Source: Paracoccaceae bacterium (GTDB taxonomy: Bacteria; Pseudomonadota; Alphaproteobacteria; Rhodobacterales; Rhodobacteraceae). Taken from it: a DNA stretch of 36,593 nucleotides. The notes beneath the pieces are model-generated. The model had not been told where the DNA came from, searched no databases, and was given only the letters and a program-made list of their open reading frames with translations. The first letter of the stretch is position 1. Each line of letters starts with the position of its first letter. The stretch is from the NCBI GenBank assembly GCA_024236495.1, contig JACKKJ010000009.1, forward strand, positions 1 to 36,593, written 5' to 3'. Positions 1 to 7,707 of the stretch are shown piece after piece. A program made the position numbers and the translations under genes.

Positions 1-112
1 TCACGGGCATCTGTCGGAAACCCTGCGTTTTCTTGCTGCCAGAAAGTCCGGATTTCATGCCCGATCGTTCACCCGTCTGGACGAACGTGAGGCCAAGGAT
101 AAACTCTGCCTC

Positions 113-1069
113 ATGTTGGACCTTCTCAGTGATATCCTCACCCGCCTCTCGCTCAGGGGCACACTCTACTTTCGTACAAGCTTTACCGAACCCTGGGGCG
201 TTCGTGTGCCGGCGCATCGGAATGTCGCCCGATTCCACTTCGCCCACCGTGGGGAGGCGCTGGTGCGCGTCGAAGGCCAGTCCGCGCCGATAACTCTCGC
301 GCAGGGGGATCTGGTGATCGTTCCGCACGGGGCTGCGCATGTCCTGTCGTGCCGCCACACCGGGCCGGACGAGGCGCTTCCGCTGGACGACGTGCTGTCG
401 CGTTCAGGATTCTCGGGGCACGGCACGCTGGTCTGGGGGGGCGAAGGCACAGCGCGCGACACGCAGCTGATCTGCGGTCATTTCGCCCTGGCCGAGGGGT
501 CACGCCATATCCTGTTCGAGCGGCTGCCACCTGTCATTCACTTGCGCGGCTACGGCGAAGAGGCAGGCCCCTGGCTGGAGGCGACCCTGCGCGTGATCGG
601 TGCCGAGGCGGGCGGGGCGCGGTTGGGTGGCGACCTGATCGCGCTGAAGATGTCCGAGGCGATCTTTGCCCAGGCGATCCGTGCGTATGTGGAGCAGGCG
701 AATGTGGATCATGCAGGCGTGGCAGGGTTCGCCGACCCCCATCTGTCGCGCGCGCTTGCTGCCTTTCACCGTTCGCCGGCGTCCGATTGGACGGTCGAGA
801 GATTGGCGCGCGAGGCGGGGCTGTCGCGCACGGGTTTTGCGGAACGCTTCGCCACCCGCCTGGGCGTGACGCCGATGGCCTATGTCACCGCATGGCGTAT
901 GCAGATCGCCCGCGAGGCGCTTTCGGTTCGGAGGCTGTCAGTCGCCGAGGCGGCAGAGGTTTCCGGCTACGCGTCCGAGTCCGCCTTCAGCCGGGTCTTC
1001 AAGAAAGAGATCGGCGTGTCACCTGCCCTGTTTCGCCAGTCGGGCATGGGCCAAGAGCAGGCAGCCTGA
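113..1069 (+). CDS. AraC-family transcriptional regulator (cupin_6 type)
   Basis: 318 aa. The N-terminal half (about residues 1-200) looks like the cupin-type sensor of AraC regulators: it opens MLDLLSDILTRL, followed by a 'PWGVRVPAH' turn and a 'GDLVIVPHGAAHVL' cupin strand. The C-terminal ~100 residues carry two helix-turn-helix units ('TVERLAREAGLSRTGF' and 'SVAEAAEVSGYASESAFSRVFKK') and the family-typical ending 'GVSPALFRQ'. It probably controls the two genes downstream: regulators of this subtype often sit beside carboxymuconolactone decarboxylase/AhpD-like genes, as here. The ligand is not recognisable. The ATG at 113 gives the usual family N-terminus. Bases 1-112 upstream show no supported gene. 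The AraC assignment is firm; the targets are inferred from position. Confidence 0.9.
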   Translation: MLDLLSDILTRLSLRGTLYFRTSFTEPWGVRVPAHRNVARFHFAHRGEALVRVEGQSAPITLAQGDLVIVPHGAAHVLSCRHTGPDEALPLDDVLSRSGFSGHGTLVWGGEGTARDTQLICGHFALAEGSRHILFERLPPVIHLRGYGEEAGPWLEATLRVIGAEAGGARLGGDLIALKMSEAIFAQAIRAYVEQANVDHAGVAGFADPHLSRALAAFHRSPASDWTVERLAREAGLSRTGFAERFATRLGVTPMAYVTAWRMQIAREALSVRRLSVAEAAEVSGYASESAFSRVFKKEIGVSPALFRQSGMGQEQAA

Positions 1070-1156
1070 CGGATCATTCGCGCTGACGGACGATCTGCAA
1101 TGAAGATTGGCCTTTGCGGCATTCAGCGTCCGGAAGCTGACCTTTAGACAGGGCTT

Positions 1157-1175
1157 GCGATGGATGGCCCATCGC
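1157..1175. promoter_or_regulatory. Inverted repeat upstream of the membrane-protein gene
   Basis: Perfect 7-bp arms GCGATGG / CCATCGC separated by 5 bases, about 30 bp before the ATG at 1205 and after the AraC stop. It could be an operator or just leader structure. AraC proteins usually bind direct repeats, so a link to the upstream regulator is weak. Confidence 0.25.
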
Positions 1176-1204
1176 CTGGAAACCCGTCAATAGGATCCTT
1201 CAAC

Positions 1205-1567
1205 ATGCGTTTTGTTACTCGGACGATTCATGCCTGGCTCGACTATCCCGTCGCGCTCGCGCTCATTATCCTGCCGTTCCTCCTTGAACTCGGTGCATCG
1301 CATCCGGCGGCTCTGGCGCTGTCGCCCGTCATCGGCGTTGCGGCGCTTGTCCTGACACTGTTCACCGACCATGCCACCGGCGTGGTTCGCCTGTTGCCCT
1401 ATCGCCTGCATCTGGCGGTCGATCTGGTCGTAGGCCTCTTGTTCCTCGTCGTGCCTTTCGCACTGGGGTTCAGCGGGGTGGATGCCGCCTACTACCTGCT
1501 GAACGGTTCCGCGGTCGTTGCCGTCATCGCCCTGTCCAAGCCCGAAACCGGTCTGGCCACGGCCTGA
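1205..1567 (+). CDS. Small integral membrane protein, SPW-repeat-like
   Basis: 120 aa, with four hydrophobic segments at roughly residues 10-30, 34-54, 66-88 and 94-112. It has no signal peptide and no catalytic motif. The pairing of a 'hydrophobic-PF-L' segment with 'VPFALGFSGVDAAYYLLNG' resembles SPW-repeat membrane proteins, whose function is unknown. The ATG at 1205 is preferred over an in-frame ATG 45 bases upstream, because an AGGATC-type ribosome site (about 1192-1197) lies just before it and the extra residues are polar. It lies between the AraC regulator and the AhpD-like gene in the same direction, so these probably form one small stress-response unit. Confidence 0.75.
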   Translation: MRFVTRTIHAWLDYPVALALIILPFLLELGASHPAALALSPVIGVAALVLTLFTDHATGVVRLLPYRLHLAVDLVVGLLFLVVPFALGFSGVDAAYYLLNGSAVVAVIALSKPETGLATA

Positions 1568-1593
1568 GCCCGCGACCTAGAAAGGAACATCAC

Positions 1594-2124
1594 ATGTCAC
1601 GTATCACCCAGATCTCCGACGCCGCCGCAGGGGCCGAGGCTGCGGCCCTGTTCACCGCGATCCGCGGCAAGATCGGCATGGTGCCGAACCTTTACCGTGT
1701 CGCCGCGAACCAACCCGCAGTGCTGACTGCCATGCTTGGCCTGAACGAGACACTCGCGGGCGGAACCTTCGACGCCCGCACGCGCGAGGCGGTGGCGCTT
1801 GCCGTCGCCGCGGCCAACGCCTGCGACTACTGTATTGCGGCGCATTCGGCGATCTCTGCGGGGTTGAAGATCGCGCCGGACACGATCGACGCCCATCTTG
1901 CCGGACAGTCGGACGATCCCAGGACCGCCGCGATCCTGCGGTTTGCCGTGGCGATCGTCGAGGCCCGTGGAATGGTCGCGGACGCTGACCTTCAGGCTGC
2001 CCGCGATGCGGGGCTGTCGCAGGCCGACATCGTCGAGGTGGTCGCGCAGGTGGTGGCGAACATTTTCACCAACTACCTGAACCACGTTGCCGCAACCGAC
2101 ATCGATTTTCCGCGCCGCGGCTGA
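1594..2124 (+). CDS. Carboxymuconolactone decarboxylase / AhpD-like peroxidase family protein
   Basis: 176 aa, all-helical AhpD-like fold. The motif 'ACDYCIAAHS' (about residues 75-84) supplies the CxxC pair plus downstream His of AhpD-type alkylhydroperoxidases; the Glu expected upstream is in 'TREAVALAV'. The C-terminus 'VAQVVANIFTNYLNHVAATDID' is typical of this subfamily, usually annotated as peroxidase-related or CMD family protein. Likely role: reduction of peroxides or other thiol-disulfide chemistry in the cytoplasm; the substrate is unknown. A ribosome site AAAGGAA (1581-1587) stands 6 bases before the ATG. The gap of 26 bases to the previous gene supports co-transcription. Confidence 0.88.
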   Translation: MSRITQISDAAAGAEAAALFTAIRGKIGMVPNLYRVAANQPAVLTAMLGLNETLAGGTFDARTREAVALAVAAANACDYCIAAHSAISAGLKIAPDTIDAHLAGQSDDPRTAAILRFAVAIVEARGMVADADLQAARDAGLSQADIVEVVAQVVANIFTNYLNHVAATDIDFPRRG

Positions 2125-2136
2125 GCGATGCGGATG

Positions 2137-2164
2137 CTCCGGCGGCGCGGGTGCGCCGCCGGAG
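2137..2164 (+). terminator. Strong GC hairpin after the AhpD-like gene
   Basis: A perfect 12-bp stem (CTCCGGCGGCGC / GCGCCGCCGGAG) with GGGT loop begins 12 bases after the stop codon at 2124. There is no T-run, so it is either a non-canonical terminator or an mRNA 3'-end stabiliser. The rest of the gap to 2282 shows nothing recognisable. Confidence 0.6.
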
Positions 2165-2282
2165 AGGGGCGGATCACCCCGTTTCAGACAGAGGGACCTG
2201 AAAAGAGGCGGGGCAGAGGATCCTGCGACGGATCGCGCCGGGTTCCGCGTTCGACCGCGTGTCGATCGATCCCGCGCAGGTA

Positions 2283-3974
2283 TCAAAGCGGCGGGGTTCG
2301 CGGCGGGGCTGTGCGATAGTGTCCGGTTGCCTCGAATGCTGCCGCAAGGGACAGAAGCGCGTTGTCGTCCCAGCCACGCCCGGCAAATGTCAGCCCGGCG
2401 GGCATCCCGATGTCTTCCATCATCCCCATCGGCACGGTCACCGTGGGAATGCCCAGGTGCCGGATGGCGAGGTTGCCGTTCGCGACCCAGGTGCCGTTCA
2501 GCCAGGCAAGATCCGCTGAAGCCAAGTTCACGTCGGCATCCGCCGGCCCGATGTCTGCGACCGCAGGGAACACCACGGCGTCAAGCGCCAATCCGTCCAT
2601 CCAGTCCTCCAGATCCGCCTTTCTCGTCGCCTCGAGGCCCTTGAAGCCCTCTTCCAGCAGCGGAATCTCGCGGAAGTCGCGAACCGGGTTGGCGCGGGCA
2701 TGATCGGGGTAATGGGCGATGTTGTCGTCAAAGCCCGTGTAGCGGTCGGGCAGGGATCCCGGCGGCGGGGGGAAGATCGCGCGGCCATCGACCTGTGCAA
2801 GGCGGTTCAGCGACGGATCGCCGTTGGCGTCAAGGAAATCGTCCCAGGACCACACCGACAGATCGACGATCTCGCGCCTCAGGTAATCTGGTGACACAAG
2901 GCCACGGGTCTTGATCGTCGGCGCGCCGGGGCGATCCCCTTCGTAGTTTGAGACGACCGGGAAGTCGGTCACCACGACCTCGGCCCCCGCCGCCTCGAGC
3001 GCGGCGCGCGCGCGGTCCCAAAGCGCGATGATCGAGGCGCGGGTAAAGATGCGTTCGCCCGTAGGTCCGCCGATGCCCGGGCGGGCGGCGGTTCCGGCCA
3101 GCGGATCGGCGTTGATGTACATTGCCGGAACACCCAGCCGCTTGCCCTTCAGCGATGCGCCTCTTGCCAGCGCCGGATAGGACGGAGGGCGCACCGTGGA
3201 TGCCGTGGGTATGGCGACCCAGTCCTGACTGCGCCAGAGGTCGCCGCGCGTCTGCGCATCGTCAGCGACGATCGTATCGAGGACTTCCAGAAGGTCGGCC
3301 ATGGTGCGGGTGTGGGGCACGACCACGTCCATGGTCGGAACCAGCGGCCAGTTCCCCCGGACCGAGATGACCCCGCGCGACGGGGTATAGGCGCAAAGGC
3401 CGTTGTTCGCGGCTGGCGCCCGGCCTGAGGACCAGGTTTCCTCGCCGAGGCCGAAGGCCGCGAAGCTGGCCGCCGTGGCGGTGCCCGACCCGTTCGAGGA
3501 ACCCGAGCCGAAGGCCGCCGTCAGCCAGTCGCCGTTGTAGGGGCTTTCGGCGCGGCCATAAAGCCCGCGCTGCATGCCGCCGTTGGCCATCGGGGGCATG
3601 TTGGTCAGCCCGATCAGCACGGCCCCCGCTTGCCTGAGGCGGGCGATGGCAAAGGCGTCGTCCTGCGCCACGAGGTTCGCGAAAGCGGGTGAACCGGAGG
3701 TGGCCGGCAGTCCCTTGACCTTGTAGCTGGCCTTCGCGGTGTAGGGGATGCCGTCAAGCGGACCCAGCGCCGCGCCCCGTGCGCGGCGGTCGTCCGATGC
3801 CTTTGCGTCCTCCCACATCGCGGGGTTCAGGACGGGAACGGCGTTCAGGCAAGGCCCGGCGCGGTCGAAGGACTCGATCCGGGCCATGTAGGCGGCCAGC
3901 AGGCCGGTGGCGGTGATCTGCCCGGCTTCCAGCGCCCCGCGCAGATCGGCGATCGTCGCTTCGACCACGTTCAT
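2283..3974 (-). CDS. Amidase-signature (AS) family amidohydrolase
   Basis: 563 aa from the ATG at 3974. The AS catalytic triad is visible: Lys81 in 'IPYTAKASYK', the cis-Ser pair Ser159/160 in 'GSGSSNGSG', and the nucleophile Ser183 in 'EETWSSGRAPA'. The Gly/Ser-rich core is followed by 'YTPSRGVIS', as in bacterial and fungal AS amidases. It cleaves a C-N amide bond; substrate specificity cannot be read from the family motif. Its start codon overlaps the stop of the agmatine-deiminase-family gene (ATGA at 3971-3974), so the two are translationally coupled and probably act in sequence. One possibility is N-carbamoylputrescine hydrolysis, but this reaction is normally done by a nitrilase-family enzyme (AguB), so that is inference only. 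The next gene downstream is convergent, with ~160 bases between. Confidence 0.88.
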   Translation of the reverse strand: MNVVEATIADLRGALEAGQITATGLLAAYMARIESFDRAGPCLNAVPVLNPAMWEDAKASDDRRARGAALGPLDGIPYTAKASYKVKGLPATSGSPAFANLVAQDDAFAIARLRQAGAVLIGLTNMPPMANGGMQRGLYGRAESPYNGDWLTAAFGSGSSNGSGTATAASFAAFGLGEETWSSGRAPAANNGLCAYTPSRGVISVRGNWPLVPTMDVVVPHTRTMADLLEVLDTIVADDAQTRGDLWRSQDWVAIPTASTVRPPSYPALARGASLKGKRLGVPAMYINADPLAGTAARPGIGGPTGERIFTRASIIALWDRARAALEAAGAEVVVTDFPVVSNYEGDRPGAPTIKTRGLVSPDYLRREIVDLSVWSWDDFLDANGDPSLNRLAQVDGRAIFPPPPGSLPDRYTGFDDNIAHYPDHARANPVRDFREIPLLEEGFKGLEATRKADLEDWMDGLALDAVVFPAVADIGPADADVNLASADLAWLNGTWVANGNLAIRHLGIPTVTVPMGMMEDIGMPAGLTFAGRGWDDNALLSLAAAFEATGHYRTAPPRTPPL

Positions 3975-5005
3975 GCGGCACCTCCCGCCTTCGGTTGCTG
4001 TTGGGTGATGCAATGGATCCCACCGCCCCGCGCAAAGAGTTCGCGTGCGTCGACGGTCACGACCCGCCGCCCCGGATAGGCCGCCGAAAGGATGTCGCGC
4101 GCGCGGGCGTCGGCGCGGTCCTCGCCAAAGCCGCAGGCGATGACGCCGCCGTTGACGACCAGGTGGTTCACATAGCTCCAGTCCACGAAGCCCTGGGCAT
4201 CGCGCTGCGTCTCGGGCGCGGGCAGGTCGATGATGTCGAACCTGCGCCCCCGCGCATCTGTCGCCTCGGCCAGCAGCGACCGGATGTCGCGCATCACGGT
4301 GTGGTCGGGATGGCCGGGGTCGGGCTGGTCGTGCAGCAGGATCGTTCCGGGGGCCGCGAATGTCGCGACGATATCGACATGCCCGCGGGTGCCGAAGGTT
4401 TCATAGTCGCGTTCCAGCCCGCGCGGAAGCCAGATCGCCCGGGTCGCACCAAGCGTGCGCGCCATTTCCGCCTCTACCCTTGCCTTGTCGGCATGGGGAT
4501 TGCGGCCAGGGTCAAGCTGCACCGTTTCGGTCAGAAGGACGGTGCCTTCGCCGTCGACATGAAGGCCGCCGCCCTCATTGACGAGAAGCGAGGACACGAC
4601 CGGCACGCCTGCGAGCCCCGCGATGAATTGCGCCAGCCCGCGGTCGTTCGCGGCACTTGCCCATTCCGCCGCGCCCCAGCCGTTGAAGATCCAGTCCACC
4701 GCGGCGAGCGACCCGTCTGCCGCGATCACGAAGGTCGGCCCGGAATCGCGCAGCCAGAATTCGTCGATCACGCGCCCGACGATCTCGATCCCGGGGTCGA
4801 GCATGCGGCGCGCGCGGGCGATTTCGGTGGGATCGACGATCATCGTCACCGGTTCGAATCCGGCGATCGTGTTGGCGACAGCGGCCCAGGCGGCGTAGCC
4901 TGCCTCCCGTTCGGCGAGGGTTTCGCCAAGGGCCAGGCCCTCGCGCGGGAACGCCATCCAGATGCGGTCTTGCGGCGCTGTTTCGGGCGGCATTGTCCAG
5001 GTCAC
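3971..5005 (-). CDS. aguA: Agmatine deiminase family protein (putative)
   Basis: 344 aa, close to the usual length for agmatine deiminases (guanidino-group-modifying, pentein fold). Visible family motifs: 'RDSGPTFV' (~residue 87), 'DWIFNGWG', 'NEGGGLHVDGEGT', 'TRGHVDIVATF' with the catalytic His/Asp, and the C-terminal 'GGGIHCITQQQP' holding the catalytic Cys. Expected reaction: agmatine + H2O to N-carbamoylputrescine + ammonia, in the cytoplasm, in the arginine-to-putrescine route. The start is a GTG at 5005: GGAGG stands 7 bases before it. An in-frame ATG four codons later is the alternative. The first position of the 'LEGG' motif is Asn here, and GHVDN is GHVDI, so a related guanidino substrate remains possible. 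Confidence 0.85.
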   Translation of the reverse strand: MTWTMPPETAPQDRIWMAFPREGLALGETLAEREAGYAAWAAVANTIAGFEPVTMIVDPTEIARARRMLDPGIEIVGRVIDEFWLRDSGPTFVIAADGSLAAVDWIFNGWGAAEWASAANDRGLAQFIAGLAGVPVVSSLLVNEGGGLHVDGEGTVLLTETVQLDPGRNPHADKARVEAEMARTLGATRAIWLPRGLERDYETFGTRGHVDIVATFAAPGTILLHDQPDPGHPDHTVMRDIRSLLAEATDARGRRFDIIDLPAPETQRDAQGFVDWSYVNHLVVNGGVIACGFGEDRADARARDILSAAYPGRRVVTVDARELFARGGGIHCITQQQPKAGGAA

Positions 5006-5307
5006 GTCTCATCCTCCGTCTGGAGATCTTTTCCCTCTCCTGTTTGATCAAATTTTTCCTGTTGTGCCAGTCGATATTGGACCGTTGCAGCAAAAACGAT
5101 CCCGGTCTCTTGGTCATGGCGGTCAGGGTGGCCCGGGACCTTGCCCGGCATCCCGTGCCTCGCAGCGGTATCAAGGTCTGCAACTGCATCTGACAATCCA
5201 GGGCTTCGGTGCCAGGCAGGCCCTTCGTCGATCCATCCCGCCGTTTGCAGATTGAGGATCTGTGCACCATGGCGCTGCCTTCGATCAGGACGGCCCGGCT
5301 GTCCCGT
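5006..5307. other. Intergenic region, 302 bp, no gene supported
   Basis: Lies between the tonB stop and the deiminase start. Frames in it have neither convincing starts nor family motifs. It should hold the promoter of the deiminase-amidase pair. A short AT-rich stretch (about 5043-5100) is the best place, but I could not assign clear -35/-10 boxes. Confidence 0.5.
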
Positions 5308-6090
5308 TCATCGCCGGAACTCGAGCGTGATGCTGAAGGTTTGCACTCTGTCGCCAAGCGTGACCGGTGCGGCAGGGAAGCGCGCGCGCGCAGCGGCTGC
5401 AAGTGCGGCAGCGTCCAGTTCGCTGTGCCCCGAGGAACGGGATACGACCGAAGAGACAAGCGCGCCGGACGGTGCGATGCGCAATTTCAGCCGCACGGCG
5501 CCTTCGATGCGTGTGCGTGGCGCGCGCTTTGCGCCTTCGATCCGGGCGCGGATCGAGGCGCCCCATTCGGCGCGGGCACTCTCGATCCGGCCGGGGTCCA
5601 CGGTCGCCGCGGCGGCGGCAGCCTGCCTGCCGCTTGCGTCGCCATTCCCGCTGCCCGATGCGGTCTGTCCCGGTCTCGCCGCAGAGACCGGGGGCGCAGG
5701 CTTTGCCGGTTCGGGCCGGGCGTTCGGCTCTGCCGGCGGCGGGGCCGGCAGTTCGGGCGCGCGAAAGGCCGGGTCGCTGTCCGGCGGGGATGCCGGGTCT
5801 GGTCGGGCGAGAGGCAGCAGCGAGGGCTGGTCGAGGACGGGAACCGGGTTGGACGGGGTCGGAGCCGGGTCATCGACGACCCGTCGCAGGTCGGGAGAAC
5901 GGTCCGTGACCTCTGGCGGCCTGTCCCAGGCGGCCACCAGATTGGTCAGGGTGCCATCGGCGGCTTCGATCGAGACAAGCGCCTGACCGCCGTCTCCGGC
6001 AGCCTCGGCCCCCTCCTGGCCGCCGAACAGGCCCAGTGCCGCAAGGTGCAGTGCGCCCGAGAGTGCGACGAAAACCGCCAGCCCCTTCAT
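5308..6090 (-). CDS. tonB: Energy transducer TonB
   Basis: 260 aa from the ATG at 6090, whose ATGA overlaps the stop of the second exbD (6087-6090). An N-terminal membrane anchor (about residues 3-23, 'GLAVFVALSGALHLAALGLFG') is followed by a long Pro-rich periplasmic spacer (roughly residues 60-140, many P/A/D). The C-terminal TonB domain ('VRLKLRIAPSGALVSSVV' to 'QTFSITLEFRR', about residues 190-260) should contact the receptor's TonB box. It transmits the energy of the ExbB-ExbD motor to outer-membrane receptors. As the last gene of the receptor-exbB-exbD-exbD-tonB cluster it probably serves the copper receptor specifically. A longer in-frame upstream extension exists but lacks a signal-anchor and is rejected. 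Confidence 0.88.
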   Translation of the reverse strand: MKGLAVFVALSGALHLAALGLFGGQEGAEAAGDGGQALVSIEAADGTLTNLVAAWDRPPEVTDRSPDLRRVVDDPAPTPSNPVPVLDQPSLLPLARPDPASPPDSDPAFRAPELPAPPPAEPNARPEPAKPAPPVSAARPGQTASGSGNGDASGRQAAAAAATVDPGRIESARAEWGASIRARIEGAKRAPRTRIEGAVRLKLRIAPSGALVSSVVSRSSGHSELDAAALAAAARARFPAAPVTLGDRVQTFSITLEFRR

Positions 6091-6533
6091 TCCGCGTCCT
6101 TCGCGGTTGCGCCAAGGTCGATTCGGGCGAAGCCACGCGCGGCAAGTTCGGGAAGCAGGCGCGCGACCCTTTCGGCGCTCAGGCTGCGGTCGGCGCGCAG
6201 GATCAGCCCGGGCGGCGCAAGATCGCAGTCGACCTGCGCACACCAGACGGCCCTTGCATCTCGCAGTGCGTCGAGCACGCGCATGTCGTCTGGCGCGTCT
6301 GTGCCCGATGCAACGATCCCGTCAAAAGCGAGCTGCCCCGACGCTCCGACCATCAATGTGAACTGCCCCTGTCCGGGCACACCCGCCGCGACCTCGGGCG
6401 GCGTGATCGTCAGCGGGTCGGCGGGCTGCATCCTGCCCGCCAGCAGGAAGAAGATCACCAGAAGGAAAACCACGTTGATCATCGGCAAAAGTGCCTGGCT
6501 GTCACGTCGGCGGGGCGGATCGGAAAAGTCCAT
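6087..6533 (-). CDS. exbD: ExbD/TolR-family protein, second copy, with Asn in place of the membrane Asp
   Basis: 148 aa. N-terminal cytoplasmic tail, one membrane helix (about residues 14-35), then a periplasmic domain of TolR/ExbD type. ExbD needs one Asp inside the helix for proton passage (Asp25 in E. coli). Here the matching position is Asn20 in 'LLPMINVVFLLVIFF' (codon AAC, bases 6474-6476 on +). The neighbouring ExbD has Asp20 in an otherwise equivalent motif. The periplasmic part also has two cysteines ('VWCAQVDCDLAPP'), unusual for ExbD and possibly a disulfide. It starts 2 bases after the stop of the first exbD and overlaps tonB by 4 bases. The family is clear; whether this copy carries protons is doubtful. 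Confidence 0.87.
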   Translation of the reverse strand: MDFSDPPRRRDSQALLPMINVVFLLVIFFLLAGRMQPADPLTITPPEVAAGVPGQGQFTLMVGASGQLAFDGIVASGTDAPDDMRVLDALRDARAVWCAQVDCDLAPPGLILRADRSLSAERVARLLPELAARGFARIDLGATAKDAE

Positions 6534-6535
6534 GG

Positions 6536-6922
6536 CTAGTTCATCACGATCAGTCGGCCAAAGCCCGCCGCGCCCAGGTCTTCGATCAGCGTGAGAAGGT
6601 CCTGCATGTCGGCGCCACGCGGGCGCAGGATGATCGGGTCCGCGGAGCTTTCCATCAGGTCAAGCAACATGTGGGCCAGGTGCCCAGGCGCTACCTTTCC
6701 ACCGTTGAGCGTCACGGCGCCGTCTTCCCCGATGTCGATGACGCGGGGCGGTCCGGGCCAGTCGGGCGTCTCGGGCGTCCGGCCTGCCGCCTGGATGCTC
6801 AGGGCAGTGTCGCGGTCGAAGCTCGACACCAGCATGAAGAAGATCAGAAGAAGGAACACAACGTCGATCATCGGCGTCAGGTCTGGGCGCCGGAAGCGCT
6901 GCGGGGGGGCGAAGTGAAACAT
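6536..6922 (-). CDS. exbD: ExbD/TolR-family protein, first copy (canonical membrane Asp)
   Basis: 128 aa. Short cytoplasmic tail, one membrane helix (about residues 15-37, 'LTPMIDVVFLLLIFFMLV') with the conserved proton-carrying Asp20 (codon GAC), and a periplasmic domain ending 'LIEDLGAAGFGRLIVMN'. Within the inner membrane it should assemble as a dimer inside the ExbB pentamer and convert proton motive force into motion of TonB. Its ATG overlaps the exbB stop by one base (TGATG at 6920-6924), so synthesis is coupled to ExbB. Together with the downstream Asn-variant it could form an ExbD heterodimer. Confidence 0.9.
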   Translation of the reverse strand: MFHFAPPQRFRRPDLTPMIDVVFLLLIFFMLVSSFDRDTALSIQAAGRTPETPDWPGPPRVIDIGEDGAVTLNGGKVAPGHLAHMLLDLMESSADPIILRPRGADMQDLLTLIEDLGAAGFGRLIVMN

Positions 6923-7653
6923 CAGGCCGCGGCCTCATGATGGCCGACGGATGTGGCATCCTCGTCTGCGTGACTTGCCCCGCGTGTGCGAAAGGTGGCC
7001 ACGAACAGCCGGGTGGCCTGATCCTCCATGTCATGGCGAAGCGCCTCGATCCGGCTTTCGAACCATGTCAGCGCCACTTGCGCGGGAATTGCGACGGCCA
7101 TGCCTGCGGCGGTGGTCAGGAGCGCCTCCCAGATGCCGCCGGCAAGCGTGGCGGGATCGGCGCGGGTGCCGGCCTGCTGCAGAGCCTGAAAGGCCGAAAT
7201 CATCCCGGTGACCGTGCCGAGCAGTCCAAGCAAAGGGCCGATCGTCACCGTCAGTTCAAGCCCGCGCAGGCCGCTGCGCGCGCTGGCAAGAAGTGCCCGC
7301 GCTGCCCGCGCGGTTTCTTCGCGCGCCAATCCCTCCGGCATGCCGGGGTCGTTCAGAAGCGACATGACCTGCGTTGCCAGGCGCGCCCGAACGCCCATGC
7401 GCCCCGAGAGCAGTGCGCGCGCCGCCGCGCGGTCCCCCGCCTCCCAGTCGCGAATGGCGCGTTCCGCGCGCCCCGAGCCGGAGAACGCTCCAACGTGGAC
7501 GAGGCTGAAGAATTTCCACAGGATCAGCGCCGTGCCGATCACCGACAAGGCGGCGATGGCGACCATCGCGGGGCCCCCAAGCCCGATCAAGGCGTCCAGC
7601 TTTTCGGCGGCGGTCGATGCAAGGCCCGTCAGGGCGCTGGTCGTATCTGTCAT
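6922..7653 (-). CDS. exbB: MotA/TolQ/ExbB proton channel family protein
   Basis: 243 aa with three predicted membrane helices: about residues 25-48, 130-155 ('LTVTIGPLLGLLGTVTGMISAF') and 172-196 ('LLTTAAGMAVAIPAQVAL'). The last two carry the conserved GT.TG and TTAAG motifs that line the channel. It forms the pentameric scaffold of the TonB energising motor in the inner membrane. An AGGAAA ribosome site lies shortly before the ATG. It is 54 bases downstream of the receptor gene, with a strong hairpin between them, and overlaps the first exbD by one base. Confidence 0.9.
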   Translation of the reverse strand: MTDTTSALTGLASTAAEKLDALIGLGGPAMVAIAALSVIGTALILWKFFSLVHVGAFSGSGRAERAIRDWEAGDRAAARALLSGRMGVRARLATQVMSLLNDPGMPEGLAREETARAARALLASARSGLRGLELTVTIGPLLGLLGTVTGMISAFQALQQAGTRADPATLAGGIWEALLTTAAGMAVAIPAQVALTWFESRIEALRHDMEDQATRLFVATFRTRGASHADEDATSVGHHEAAA

Positions 7654-7677
7654 GGCAGTTTTCCTTTTGACGGGGTT

Positions 7678-7699
7678 CGCGGCCCCGTCAGGGGCCGCG
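7678..7699 (-). other. Intercistronic hairpin between the copper receptor gene and exbB
   Basis: A perfect 9-bp stem (CGCGGCCCC / GGGGCCGCG) with a 4-base loop starts 8 bases after the receptor stop codon. It is followed on the transcribed strand by GAACCCCGTC, not a T-run, so full termination is unlikely. It fits a 3'-end stabiliser or partial attenuator that would give more receptor than motor protein. Confidence 0.6.
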
Positions 7700-7707
7700 A
7701 TCCGGTC

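Noticed and set aside
5040..5100. Possible sigma-54 promoter (TGGCAC) upstream of the deiminase
   Set aside because: The required downstream GC element at the right spacing is missing (GAAAA instead of TTGCA).
5367..5909. Arg/Pro-rich frames on both strands over tonB
   Set aside because: Produced by the Pro-rich tonB linker in other frames; no motif or ribosome site.
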